DNA from: HKCCE3408 sp039183205 | GTDB lineage: Bacteria > Pseudomonadota > Alphaproteobacteria > Rhodobacterales > Rhodobacteraceae | Length of the DNA: 64,000 nucleotides | Direction: 5' to 3' | Assembly (NCBI GenBank): GCA_039183205.1 | Contig: JBCDBR010000019.1 | Span: forward strand, 1-64,000 | Shown: positions 45,353 through 54,260 of the stretch, in pieces | Layout: each line of letters starts with the position of its first letter | Position numbering within the stretch: position 1 is the stretch's first letter | Position numbers and translations under genes: made by a program | Notes under the pieces: generated by a model | What the model was told of the DNA's origin: nothing | What the model saw: the letters and a program-made list of their open reading frames with translations, nothing else | Databases searched by the model: none

Positions 45353-45369
45353 TGATGAGGAGATTTCTC

Positions 45370-47283
45370 TTGGGTAACGCGAGAAACATTGCCTTCTGGG
45401 TCATTCTATTTTTGTTGATCCTGGCTCTTTTCAACCTCTTTTCGGGCGGTCAATCGACCACAAACGCGCGAAACGTACCGTTTTCGGATTTCATTCGCGA
45501 AGTTGAAAATGGCTCGGTCAACCAAGTCACGCTGGATGGCGAGGATGTTCAATTCACTACCTCAGACGGAACGTTCAGCACGATCAAACCGGCGGAGACC
45601 GACCTGACCGAGGTTCTGTTGGAAAACAATGTGCGGGTCGAGGCCCGCCCGCAGGAGCAATCCGGTATTCTCAGCGTCTTGTCGCTTTGGCTGCCCGTCT
45701 TGGTGCTCATCGGCATTTGGATCTTCTTTATGAACCGAATGCAGGGCGGCGGCCGTGGCGGCGCGATGGGCTTTGGAAAGTCCAAAGCGAAGCTTTTGAC
45801 CGAAAAGCACGGCCGGGTGACATTTGACGATGTCGCGGGCATCGACGAGGCCAAAGATGACCTCGAAGAGATCGTGGAGTTCCTCAGAAACCCACAGAAG
45901 TTTTCGCGTCTGGGCGGCAAAATCCCAAAAGGGGCTCTGCTTGTTGGCCCGCCGGGGACGGGTAAGACGCTGCTCGCGCGTGCAGTCGCGGGCGAAGCGG
46001 GCGTGCCGTTTTTCACCATTTCGGGCTCGGACTTTGTCGAGATGTTTGTCGGTGTGGGCGCAAGCCGTGTCCGCGACATGTTTGAACAGGCCAAGAAGAA
46101 CGCGCCATGCATCGTATTCATCGATGAGATCGATGCCGTTGGTCGCAGCCGCGGTGTCGGCTATGGCGGCGGCAACGATGAACGCGAACAGACGCTGAAC
46201 CAGTTGCTCGTCGAAATGGACGGGTTTGAGGCCAATGAAGGGATTATCATCGTTGCGGCAACCAACCGTCCCGATGTCTTGGACCCGGCGCTTCTGCGTC
46301 CTGGCCGGTTTGACCGGCAAGTCCAAGTGCCAAACCCCGACATCAAAGGCCGCGAGAAAATCCTCGGCGTGCACAGCCGCAAGGTCCCGTTGGGCCCCAA
46401 TGTCGATTTGCGCATCATAGCGCGGGGAACGCCCGGATTTTCCGGCGCCGATCTTGCCAATCTTGTCAACGAATCTGCCCTCATGGCGGCGCGCGTCGGG
46501 CGGCGGTTTGTGACGATGGAGGATTTTGAGAACGCCAAGGACAAGGTCATGATGGGCTCCGAACGGCGCTCCATGGTGATGACCGAGGACGAAAAGAAAC
46601 TCACCGCGTATCACGAAGCAGGCCACGCAATTGTGGGCCTGAACGTGCCGCAGCATGACCCGATCCACAAAGCGACGATCATCCCTCGTGGCCGTGCGCT
46701 TGGCCTTGTCTTATCGCTGCCGGAACGCGATCAGCTGTCGGTGAGCTTCACCAAATACAAATCCAAGATCGCGATGGCCATGGGTGGTCGCGTCGCGGAG
46801 GAATTGATTTTCGGCAAGGAAAACGTGACGTCTGGTGCGGCCAGTGACATTCAGCAAGTCACCAAAATCGCCCGCGCCATGGTCACCCAATTCGGGTTCG
46901 ATGCCGAATTGGGCTACGTCGATTACGCGAATGAGCAGCAAAGCTATTTGGGTAACTACGGCGGCGGATCGAACCATTCCGGGATCACGCAAAAGGCCAT
47001 TGACGATAAAGTTCGCGCCTTGGTCGATGAAGGCTACGAAACAGCCAAACGGGTGTTGACCGAAAAGGCCGAAGACCTCGAACGTCTGGCCCAGGGCCTA
47101 TTGGAATATGAAACCCTAACTGGCACGGAGATTACGCGCGTGATCGCCGGTGAGCCGCTCAATCGCGGCGAAGATGATGACAATGCCGATACCCCGTCCG
47201 GCGGGTCTTCGATTACGGCCATTCCAAAGACGCGAAAGCCTAAGGAGCCCGATCCCAGCCTAGAACCGGAGCCCACGACCTAA
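45370..47283 (+). CDS. ftsH: ATP-dependent zinc metalloprotease FtsH
   Basis: The 637-residue membrane protease has helix 1 near residues 5-23 (NIAFWVILFLLILALFNLF), a short periplasmic domain, helix 2 near 103-123, the AAA+ domain with Walker A GPPGTGKT at 193-200, the arginine-finger region LLRPGRFDR, and the zinc site HEAGH at 415-419. It degrades membrane and regulatory proteins. TTG 45370 is chosen because AGGAG sits at 45358-45362, seven bases before it, and related proteins begin GNARN. An in-frame ATG at 45352 lies inside a hairpin and before that ribosome site. Confidence 0.94.
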   Translation: MGNARNIAFWVILFLLILALFNLFSGGQSTTNARNVPFSDFIREVENGSVNQVTLDGEDVQFTTSDGTFSTIKPAETDLTEVLLENNVRVEARPQEQSGILSVLSLWLPVLVLIGIWIFFMNRMQGGGRGGAMGFGKSKAKLLTEKHGRVTFDDVAGIDEAKDDLEEIVEFLRNPQKFSRLGGKIPKGALLVGPPGTGKTLLARAVAGEAGVPFFTISGSDFVEMFVGVGASRVRDMFEQAKKNAPCIVFIDEIDAVGRSRGVGYGGGNDEREQTLNQLLVEMDGFEANEGIIIVAATNRPDVLDPALLRPGRFDRQVQVPNPDIKGREKILGVHSRKVPLGPNVDLRIIARGTPGFSGADLANLVNESALMAARVGRRFVTMEDFENAKDKVMMGSERRSMVMTEDEKKLTAYHEAGHAIVGLNVPQHDPIHKATIIPRGRALGLVLSLPERDQLSVSFTKYKSKIAMAMGGRVAEELIFGKENVTSGAASDIQQVTKIARAMVTQFGFDAELGYVDYANEQQSYLGNYGGGSNHSGITQKAIDDKVRALVDEGYETAKRVLTEKAEDLERLAQGLLEYETLTGTEITRVIAGEPLNRGEDDDNADTPSGGSSITAIPKTRKPKEPDPSLEPEPTT

Positions 47284-47285
47284 CG

Positions 47286-47317
47286 AAAAAGCCCCGCTCG
47301 AGCGGGGCTTTTTTTCC
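47286..47317. terminator. Terminator after ftsH, works in both directions
   Basis: AAAAAGCCCCGCTCGAGCGG and the continuing GGCTTTTTTT form a perfect stem with T-runs on both strands. It separates ftsH from the convergent coiled-coil gene. Confidence 0.9.
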
Positions 47318-47328
47318 GGTCGCGTCAC

Positions 47329-47616
47329 TCACGTTTCGTAGCGCTTCCGCGCATCCGCAAAGCTCTTTTCAAGCGCTGTCCAGGCCGTCTGGATCCCGCC
47401 TTGCATGTCATCCCAGGCGGCGGCGTTGGCCTGGCCGAGCTTTTCCAGCGTCTTCTCTGCTTGTCCGCGCTGCGCTTCGAACGCCGCGATCTGAGCCTTG
47501 ATCTGTGTCTTGCCGTCAGCCGTCGCTTTCTCCATCCGCTCTTGCATCTTCTGCAACTCCGCGTTCCAGGCATCGAGCTGTGCTTTGGCGTGCTTAATAA
47601 ATGCGTCTTGGTCCAT
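47329..47616 (-). CDS. Small coiled-coil protein, unknown function
   Basis: The 95-residue protein is nearly all helix with heptad patterns (IKHAKAQLDAWNAELQKMQ, KTQIKAQIAAFEAQRGQ) and two Trp-containing turns (AWDDMQ, AWTALEKSF). It resembles small stress-related coiled-coil proteins found in alphaproteobacteria, but I cannot confirm the family. It is monocistronic, convergent with ftsH, and has its own ribosome site GGAGGAAAA. Confidence 0.65.
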   Translation of the reverse strand: MDQDAFIKHAKAQLDAWNAELQKMQERMEKATADGKTQIKAQIAAFEAQRGQAEKTLEKLGQANAAAWDDMQGGIQTAWTALEKSFADARKRYET

Positions 47617-47685
47617 GGGCTGTTTTCCTCCGTCATGCCCCGGTGGCGACGGTAGACCATGCCAGAAATGTCCGAAAGGCCTCTG

Positions 47686-47769
47686 TCACATTGCCCAAAG
47701 CGTCAGCAAAAGTCCCAGGCTTAAACCAAGGAGATATCCGACATGGAGGAGGACGGCGACCGCGTTCAT
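47686..47769 (-). CDS. Possible 27-residue membrane micropeptide
   Basis: MNAVAVLLHVGYLLGLSLGL followed by LLTLWAM is one hydrophobic helix filling almost the whole peptide. AAAGGA lies eight bases before the ATG, giving a fair ribosome site. It sits upstream of the coiled-coil gene on the same strand, in a 315-bp gap that otherwise holds nothing recognisable. Small single-helix peptides of this kind are real in many bacteria but easy to meet by chance. Confidence 0.4.
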   Translation of the reverse strand: MNAVAVLLHVGYLLGLSLGLLLTLWAM

Positions 47770-47931
47770 GTTCAAATCCTTTCAATGCGCCTGTGCGCAT
47801 ATGCGTCGGCGCGGGCAGCTATTCGGTTCAAAGGATGGCGGCACAAGAATGAAGAATGTCGGAAACGTCGCAAAAATAATTGAGCGTAGCGGCTATAGCG
47901 AGTGAAACAAGACTGCCAGACGGGGAACAAC

Positions 47932-49608
47932 GTGGCCTTCAAATCCGACATCGAGATTGCCCGCGAGGCGGTCAAACAGCCGATCCAGGACATCGGTGCA
48001 AAACTTGATATCCCGACGGAAAGTCTGCTGCCCTATGGCCATGACAAGGCAAAGCTTGGTCAGGACTTTATCGAGAGCGTCAAAGACCGCTCAAACGGGA
48101 AGCTCATATTGGTGACGGCGATTAACCCGACCCCGGCCGGTGAGGGCAAAACGACAACAACCGTGGGCCTTGGCGACGGGTTGAACAGAATCGGCAAGAA
48201 AACCGCGATCTGCATCCGCGAGGCATCCTTGGGCCCTTGTTTTGGAATGAAGGGCGGTGCCGCGGGCGGCGGCTATGCACAAGTGGTGCCCATGGAGGAC
48301 ATGAACCTGCATTTCACGGGTGATTTCCATGCGATCACGTCGGCCCACAATCTGCTGTCTGCAATGATCGACAACCATATCTATTGGGGCAATTCGCTTG
48401 AGATCGATGAGCGTCGCGTTGCCTGGCGGCGCGTGATGGATATGAACGATCGCGCCTTGCGCGATACGGTGACCTCGCTTGGCGGTGTGGCCAATGGCTT
48501 TCCGCGCCAGACCGGGTTTGACATCACTGTGGCCTCTGAGGTCATGGCGATCTTGTGCTTGGCGACAGATCTGGACGATCTCCAGCAGCGTTTGGGCGAC
48601 ATCATAGTCGCTTATCGCCGGGACCGGTCCCCAATCTATGCGCGTGATATCAAGGCCGATGGCGCCATGACGGTGCTATTGAAGGACGCGATGCAGCCCA
48701 ATTTGGTCCAAACACTAGAAAACAATCCCGCCTTCGTGCATGGCGGGCCATTTGCCAATATCGCCCATGGATGCAATTCTGTCATCGCGACAACCACAGC
48801 GCTGAAGCTTGCCGATTACGTCGTGACCGAAGCAGGCTTCGGCGCCGATCTGGGTGCAGAGAAATTCATGAACATCAAATGCCGGAAGGCAGGTATTGCG
48901 CCTGACGCAGTTGTCATCGTCGCGACGGTGCGCGCAATGAAGATGAATGGCGGCGTCGCAAAGGCCGATTTGGCCGCCGAGAATGTGGCCGCGGTCGAAG
49001 CGGGTTGCCCCAATCTCGGCCGACATATCGAAAACGTCAAAAGTTTTGGCGTGCCGGTGATAGTGTCCATCAACCATTTCGCCGGTGATACCGACGCCGA
49101 AGTGCAAGCAGTGATCGACTATGTCGCAAGTCAAGGTTCCGAAGCCGTTGTCAGCCGCCATTGGGCCGACGGCTCTGCCGGGATTGAGCCGCTCGCGCAC
49201 AAGGTGGTGGAACTCGCCGAGGGTGCGTCGTCACAATTTGCGCCGCTCTACCCCGACGATATGGGGCTATTTGAGAAGATCGAAACCATCGCCAAGCGCG
49301 TTTATCGGGCTGACGACGTGCTCGCGGACAAGAAGATCCGCGACCAATTGCGGGCATGGGAGGAGGCCGGTTACGGCGGTCTGCCGGTCTGCATGGCCAA
49401 AACGCAATATTCGTTCTCGACCGATCCGAATTTGCGTGGTGCCCCCACTGGGCATTCGGTCCCGATCCGGGAGGTGCGGCTAAGCGCGGGGGCAGGTTTT
49501 GTCGTTGTTATCTGCGGCGAGATCATGACGATGCCCGGCCTGCCGCGCGTACCGTCCGCCGAAGCGATCATGCTCAACGACATTGGCCAGATCGAGGGGC
49601 TCTTTTGA
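47932..49608 (+). CDS. fhs: Formate--tetrahydrofolate ligase
   Basis: The 558-residue enzyme makes 10-formyl-THF from formate, THF and ATP. The P-loop PTPAGEGKTT lies at residues 66-75. Further marks are SLGPCFGMKGGAAGGGYAQV, FTGDFHAITSAHN and the C-terminal MTMPGLPRVPSAE. GTG 47932 after GGGGAACAAC gives the family-typical length. A GTG 30 bases earlier is possible but adds unconserved residues. folD follows after 87 bases. Confidence 0.94.
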   Translation: MAFKSDIEIAREAVKQPIQDIGAKLDIPTESLLPYGHDKAKLGQDFIESVKDRSNGKLILVTAINPTPAGEGKTTTTVGLGDGLNRIGKKTAICIREASLGPCFGMKGGAAGGGYAQVVPMEDMNLHFTGDFHAITSAHNLLSAMIDNHIYWGNSLEIDERRVAWRRVMDMNDRALRDTVTSLGGVANGFPRQTGFDITVASEVMAILCLATDLDDLQQRLGDIIVAYRRDRSPIYARDIKADGAMTVLLKDAMQPNLVQTLENNPAFVHGGPFANIAHGCNSVIATTTALKLADYVVTEAGFGADLGAEKFMNIKCRKAGIAPDAVVIVATVRAMKMNGGVAKADLAAENVAAVEAGCPNLGRHIENVKSFGVPVIVSINHFAGDTDAEVQAVIDYVASQGSEAVVSRHWADGSAGIEPLAHKVVELAEGASSQFAPLYPDDMGLFEKIETIAKRVYRADDVLADKKIRDQLRAWEEAGYGGLPVCMAKTQYSFSTDPNLRGAPTGHSVPIREVRLSAGAGFVVVICGEIMTMPGLPRVPSAEAIMLNDIGQIEGLF

Positions 49609-49616
49609 TGATGGAT

Positions 49617-49648
49617 GGGACGACGCTCTCCCTTTCGGGCGTCGCCCC
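49617..49648 (+). other. Stem-loop between fhs and folD
   Basis: GGGACGACGC (49617-49626) faces GCGTCGCCCC (49639-49648), 9 of 10 positions paired, with a 12-base loop. No T-run follows, so it is probably an mRNA processing or stability element rather than a terminator. Confidence 0.45.
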
Positions 49649-49695
49649 GCCCACCATCCCGTGAAGTCTCGGGCCGATTAGAAAAAGGGACGCTG

Positions 49696-50592
49696 ATGGT
49701 GCATGTAATTGATGGCAAAGCCTTCGCAGCGAAAGTTCGCGACCAGATAGCCGATCATGTGGTGCAGCTGAAGGCCGACCATGACATCGTGCCAGGTCTC
49801 GCAGTGATCCTTGTGGGAGAGGACCCGGCAAGTCAGGTTTATGTGCGCAATAAGCACGCGCAGACCGTTGAGGTCGGTATGGCATCGTTTGAGCACAAAT
49901 TGCCGGCCGACACAGGGGAGCCCGCGCTTTTTGCGCTGATTGACCAATTGAATGCAGACCCGTCCGTTCATGGCATCTTGTGCCAATTTCCAGTGCCGGA
50001 TCATCTTGATGAACGTCGGATTGTGGCGCGGATCGACCCGGCAAAGGATGTCGATGGGTTGAGCGTGACAAATGCTGGCCGTCTCGCAAGCGGGCAAGAC
50101 GCGTTGGTGAGCTGTACGCCGCTTGGCTGTTTGATGCTGCTGCGCGACCATCTAGGCAGCCTCTCCGGATTGAATGCGGTTGTGGTCGGGCGGTCGAACT
50201 TGGTGGGAAAGCCTATGGCGCAACTGTTGCTGGGCGATAGTTGTACCGTCACGATCGCGCATTCGCGCACGCGGGACCTGGCGAGCGTGTGTCGTTCGGC
50301 GGATATTCTTGTTGCCGCGGTTGGGCGTCCGCACATGATCCCTGGCGATTGGATCAAACCGGGTGGCACGGTGATCGATGTCGGCATCAATCGCGTGCCG
50401 CATCCGGAAAAGCCCGGCAAAACCAAGTTGGTGGGCGATGTCGACTTTGCCAGCGCATCCGAGATTGCCGGCGCCATTACGCCGGTCCCGGGCGGTGTGG
50501 GACCGATGACAATTGCCTGCCTGCTCGCCAATACGCTAACCGCATGCTGCCGTGCCCACGACCTGCCGGCGCCGGAAGGTCTAACCGTCTAA
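49696..50592 (+). CDS. folD: Bifunctional methylene-THF dehydrogenase/cyclohydrolase
   Basis: The 298-residue enzyme has the FolD marks GLAVILVGEDPASQVYVRNK near residue 33, CTPLGCLMLL, VVVGRSNLVGKPMAQLLL and the C-terminal TPVPGGVGPMT. It interconverts 5,10-methylene- and 10-formyl-THF using NADP and so links fhs to one-carbon use. ATG 49696 follows AAAAAGGGA. Its 3' end overlaps the convergent thioesterase gene by 12 bases. Confidence 0.95.
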   Translation: MVHVIDGKAFAAKVRDQIADHVVQLKADHDIVPGLAVILVGEDPASQVYVRNKHAQTVEVGMASFEHKLPADTGEPALFALIDQLNADPSVHGILCQFPVPDHLDERRIVARIDPAKDVDGLSVTNAGRLASGQDALVSCTPLGCLMLLRDHLGSLSGLNAVVVGRSNLVGKPMAQLLLGDSCTVTIAHSRTRDLASVCRSADILVAAVGRPHMIPGDWIKPGGTVIDVGINRVPHPEKPGKTKLVGDVDFASASEIAGAITPVPGGVGPMTIACLLANTLTACCRAHDLPAPEGLTV

Positions 50593-50994
50593 GACCGGGA
50601 TCATCGTGCCTTGCAATATCGCGACATCGCGGCGGGTGCCGTCTTCGGCTTCGGATTCTACACGTGCGCGGGTGATCACCAGACGACGCCCCGCCTTGAC
50701 CACATCGCCGTGCGCCCAAAGCCGGACGCCCGTGGCGGGCGCAATGAGATTAATCTTCATCTCAACGGTCAGAACGTCCGCGCCACGCGGCATACGGGTC
50801 AATGCGGCATAGCCGGAGGCGCTGTCGCCAAGTGCAAAGGTTAGACCTGCATGGGCAAAACCTTGCTGTTGGCTGACCGACGTCGTGATCGGTGCGGACA
50901 GGAGCACATAGCCGTCGCCGACTTCGTCAATGCGCGCCCCAAGCGTGTGCATCATGCCTTGCCGCGCGAAATTTTCTTTGATTTCTGGGATCAT
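50581..50994 (-). CDS. PaaI-family hotdog thioesterase
   Basis: The 137-residue protein has a hotdog fold with GFAHAGLTFALGDSASGYAA, typical of PaaI-like acyl-CoA thioesterases, then VEMKINLIAPATG. ATG 50994 lies four bases after the pdeM stop, so they are probably co-transcribed. The physiological acyl-CoA is unknown. The gene's 3' end runs 12 bases into folD. Confidence 0.82.
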   Translation of the reverse strand: MIPEIKENFARQGMMHTLGARIDEVGDGYVLLSAPITTSVSQQQGFAHAGLTFALGDSASGYAALTRMPRGADVLTVEMKINLIAPATGVRLWAHGDVVKAGRRLVITRARVESEAEDGTRRDVAILQGTMIPVLDG

Positions 50995-50998
50995 CGTC

Positions 50999-51682
50999 TC
51001 AACCAAATGTGTTGGGCGCCGGTTTTGGCATGGGAATGGCAAGTGGCGGCTCTGCGAGGAGAATGGCCATGGCTTCAGCCCCCATCAGCGCGGCGAGATC
51101 TTCGTGATCGGAGGGCAAGCCACCAGTATACGTGCCATAGGCCGGTAAGATGGCCTTGACGCCATCGGTCAAAACGCAGCGTCTTGTCAGGGTCCGACCC
51201 CGTGCCACAACACGTGCCTTGGGATGATAATGACCAGAAATTTCGCCCCGCGTCCCATGCGTGGCGATATGGCGAAACAGCAAGGGCGGTTGGTAAAAGG
51301 TTTCGAGATGCGTTCCGCCAAGCTCAACCGGCCCGGCATCATGATTGCCTTCGATCCATATCCAGCGGCGGCCGGCCATCAATGAATCGATCCAACCCTT
51401 GGTGTCTTCGTTGAGCGCGCTGGCTGCGTCCAGATCGTCAAAGCTATCGCCCAAGCACACCACGATCTCTGGCGCGGATGCTGTTATGTCGGCCTCCAGG
51501 CGCTGCAAGGTCTCCCGTATCTCGTATGGCGGGAGCAACAGACCGTCGCGACGGGCCAACCGTTCGGATTTTCCCAAATGCAGATCTGAGACGCAAAGCA
51601 GGCGTGCCGCGGCCCAGTAAAGCGCGCCACTTGGCAGGACGGTCAGCGTCGCGCCAGCCAGGTCAAAGTCATATCCGTTCAT
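50999..51682 (-). CDS. pdeM: Ligase-associated DNA damage response endonuclease PdeM-like
   Basis: The 227-residue metallophosphoesterase has CVSDLHLGKSERLA, CLGDSFDD, GNHD and GHYHPKARV, the metal-binding motifs of calcineurin-like phosphoesterases. This type is usually encoded with an Lhr-like helicase, an exonuclease and an ATP-dependent DNA ligase. Here the helicase gene lies 60 bases upstream, but ligase and exonuclease genes are not in the window. The first in-frame ATG is 51718; 51682 was chosen because the family start MNGYDFDLAG begins there. Confidence 0.85.
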   Translation of the reverse strand: MNGYDFDLAGATLTVLPSGALYWAAARLLCVSDLHLGKSERLARRDGLLLPPYEIRETLQRLEADITASAPEIVVCLGDSFDDLDAASALNEDTKGWIDSLMAGRRWIWIEGNHDAGPVELGGTHLETFYQPPLLFRHIATHGTRGEISGHYHPKARVVARGRTLTRRCVLTDGVKAILPAYGTYTGGLPSDHEDLAALMGAEAMAILLAEPPLAIPMPKPAPNTFG

Positions 51683-51742
51683 GCTTCGTTCGATGCCATG
51701 GTGTCCCGTGGCGATCAACCGAAAACGCAGATCATGGCATCC

Positions 51743-54157
51743 TCACGCTTCGTTGCCGAGCCCCGCGGTCGCCATGAGGCGTGCGGCCTCTTCTTCTAGC
51801 AACCGCCGCTCGGCCAGGCCTTTGACTGGTATCCGTCCAGCTTCCAAAAACAGCGGCGCGGCCAATGGCGTGACACGGTCAAGCGTGACATGATCAATCC
51901 GGTCGCCGATCCGTTCCAGCATCGCTTCGATCCGGCCAAAATCGACCAGACCGCGCATCGCTTCTTGGCGGGTAATGTCCAACATGACATGGTTTGGGTC
52001 GTATTTTCGCAGCGTGTCGTAAAGGATGTCGGTGGAAAATGTGGCCTGTCGGCCCGATTTCCGCTTCTGGCCCGCCGTGTTCCGGTCGATTAGGCCCGCG
52101 ATCAACGCCGCAGCCTTGAAGGTGCGTTTCATCACCTGGTTTTCGGCCAACCAGGTCTCCATCGCGGCGATCAGGTTTTCCCGCTCAAAAAGCGGGGCGG
52201 CATCGGCCAGAGGTTTGAGGCCCCAAACCAGGGTTGCATAGTCGGTGGTCACAAAACCTAATGGTTCCAGCCCAGATTTTTCCATGCGTTCGGTCAGCAA
52301 CAGACCCAATGTCTGCTGCGCGTTGCGTCCGGCAAATCCGTAGGCGCAAACATGTTCGCGCCCATCGTGGGGAAAGCTTTCAACCAGAAGCCTTTCGCGT
52401 TCGGGCAGTCGGCTGACCTGCCGCTGAAGCGCCAACCAATCGGCGGTATGGGCCGGCAAATCGGGCCAGGTTTCTTGCCGAAACATCGTCAGGATGCGGT
52501 CGCTAAGTTGCGTCGATGTCGCAAATTTCGTGCCCATGAAGGTCGCGATTTTTGGTTTTTCCCACGGCGTTTTGGTAACCTCGACGGTCATCTCGCGCAT
52601 GCCTTCATAACGTACGATTTGGCCGCCCATCAAAAACGTGTCCCCTTTGCGCAGGGTTGAGGCGAAGTATTCTTCCACCTCGCCCAAAGGCGCGCCGCCA
52701 CGCGCGTGGCGCATCCGTACGTTCAGCTTATCAGCATCGACGATCGTGCCGATATTCATCCGCACTTGCCGCGCCATCCTGGGATCGCGCAAATGCCACT
52801 GTCCGTCGCTTTGAGCCAGTCGCTGCCAACGATCGTAGGCGCGCAATGCGTAGCCCCCGGTGGCGCAAAAATCCAAACAACGGTCGAACGTTTCCCGATC
52901 AAGATCGGCGTAGGCGCCGGCGGTGGTGATTTCGGCAAAAAGCTCATCGGCGGCAAACGCACCGGCGCAGGCGCGGATCAATATGTGCTGGCACAACACA
53001 TCAAGCGGCCCAGTGCCTTTCGGATCGCCATCTAATGTGTGGTCCTTAACCGCTTGCAGGGCGGCCACGCATTCCACGACTTCGAACCGGTTTGCCGGGA
53101 CCAGCAGCGCCTTGGAAGGGGCGTTGTAGCGATGGTTGGCGCGCCCGATCCTCTGCACCAGACGTTTGACGTTTTTGGGCGCGCCAACTTGGATCACAAG
53201 GTCAACGTCGCCCCAGTCAATGCCCAAATCCAGCGATCCGGTGCAAACAATCGCCCGCAAATCGCCGCGCACCATAGCGGCCTCAACACGCTCCCGCTGT
53301 TCCCGCGCGAGGGCCCCGTGATGAATGCCGATGGGGATATCGTCTTCGTTCCGCAGCCATAATTCGTGGAAGAAAATCTCAGCTTGTGCGCGCGTGTTAT
53401 GAAAAATCAAAGTGGTGCGGTGCTGCTTGACGGCCTCGAGCACGGCGCCGACCGCATATTTGCCGCCGCCCCCGGCCCAAGGCGGCGCGCCGTCTGTATC
53501 CAACATGGCGATATCCGGATCGGGTCCTGGATCGGCCTGTAGGATAGCGCAAGGATCGGGGTGACGCGCCAAGATTTGAGCGATGGCTGGTGGGTCCTCG
53601 ACGGTGGCCGATAGCCCGACACGGCGCAGAGCTGGCGCCAATGTCGACAGCCTCGATAGCGCCAGCATCAACTGATCGCCGCGTTTCGACTCGGCAAGCG
53701 CATGGATCTCATCAACGACGATGCGCTTCAATCCGGCGAATGTGCGCCCGGCATCTTCGTAACTGATCATCAGCGCCAGACTTTCGGGTGTCGTTAGCAG
53801 GATGTGCGGAGGGTCGGCGCGTTGGCGTCGCTTTTTCGCGTAGGACGTGTCGCCGGTGCGATCTTCCACCCGGATCGGCAGGCCCATCTCCTCGATGGGA
53901 CCTGTGAGGTTACGCTTGATGTCTGCGGCCAGCGCCTTCAAGGGCGAGACGTAAAGCGTATGCAACCCTTGATGGGCGCCACCGGCCAAATCGCGGAGCG
54001 TCGGTAGGAACCCCGCCATCGTCTTGCCGCCGCCGGTCGGCGCAATCAGAAGTGTGCAAGGATCGTCGGCCCGGTTCAGCATGTCTTGCTGATGCGGGTG
54101 GATCGACCAGCCGCGAGTTTTGAACCAGGTCTTGATCTGAGGGGGCACGGTGGTCAT
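51743..54157 (-). CDS. Ligase-associated Lhr-type DEXH-box helicase
   Basis: The 804-residue superfamily 2 helicase has motif I APTGGGKT at residues 39-46, DEXH box VVDEIHAL, motif III SATVEDP, motif VI RLVQRIGRANHR and a long C-terminal region with a winged-helix and Lhr-specific part. Length fits the ligase-associated branch, shorter than full Lhr. It probably unwinds DNA during repair with PdeM, ligase and exonuclease. Only PdeM is nearby. The AAA+ ATPase gene is 103 bases upstream. Confidence 0.9.
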   Translation of the reverse strand: MTTVPPQIKTWFKTRGWSIHPHQQDMLNRADDPCTLLIAPTGGGKTMAGFLPTLRDLAGGAHQGLHTLYVSPLKALAADIKRNLTGPIEEMGLPIRVEDRTGDTSYAKKRRQRADPPHILLTTPESLALMISYEDAGRTFAGLKRIVVDEIHALAESKRGDQLMLALSRLSTLAPALRRVGLSATVEDPPAIAQILARHPDPCAILQADPGPDPDIAMLDTDGAPPWAGGGGKYAVGAVLEAVKQHRTTLIFHNTRAQAEIFFHELWLRNEDDIPIGIHHGALAREQRERVEAAMVRGDLRAIVCTGSLDLGIDWGDVDLVIQVGAPKNVKRLVQRIGRANHRYNAPSKALLVPANRFEVVECVAALQAVKDHTLDGDPKGTGPLDVLCQHILIRACAGAFAADELFAEITTAGAYADLDRETFDRCLDFCATGGYALRAYDRWQRLAQSDGQWHLRDPRMARQVRMNIGTIVDADKLNVRMRHARGGAPLGEVEEYFASTLRKGDTFLMGGQIVRYEGMREMTVEVTKTPWEKPKIATFMGTKFATSTQLSDRILTMFRQETWPDLPAHTADWLALQRQVSRLPERERLLVESFPHDGREHVCAYGFAGRNAQQTLGLLLTERMEKSGLEPLGFVTTDYATLVWGLKPLADAAPLFERENLIAAMETWLAENQVMKRTFKAAALIAGLIDRNTAGQKRKSGRQATFSTDILYDTLRKYDPNHVMLDITRQEAMRGLVDFGRIEAMLERIGDRIDHVTLDRVTPLAAPLFLEAGRIPVKGLAERRLLEEEAARLMATAGLGNEA

Positions 54158-54260
54158 GCCGCCATCATAGACCCTGCGCTTGCGCTGTCAGGTGCCCAAA
54201 ACCGGTTTTAGCCGATGCAAAACGGGGCAGCGCTATACCGCGTCGATCGCCCCGGGTTCG

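Noticed and set aside
45562..46668. 368-codon minus-strand frame opposite ftsH
   Set aside because: It is antisense to the conserved AAA+ domain of FtsH, with no recognisable motif of its own.
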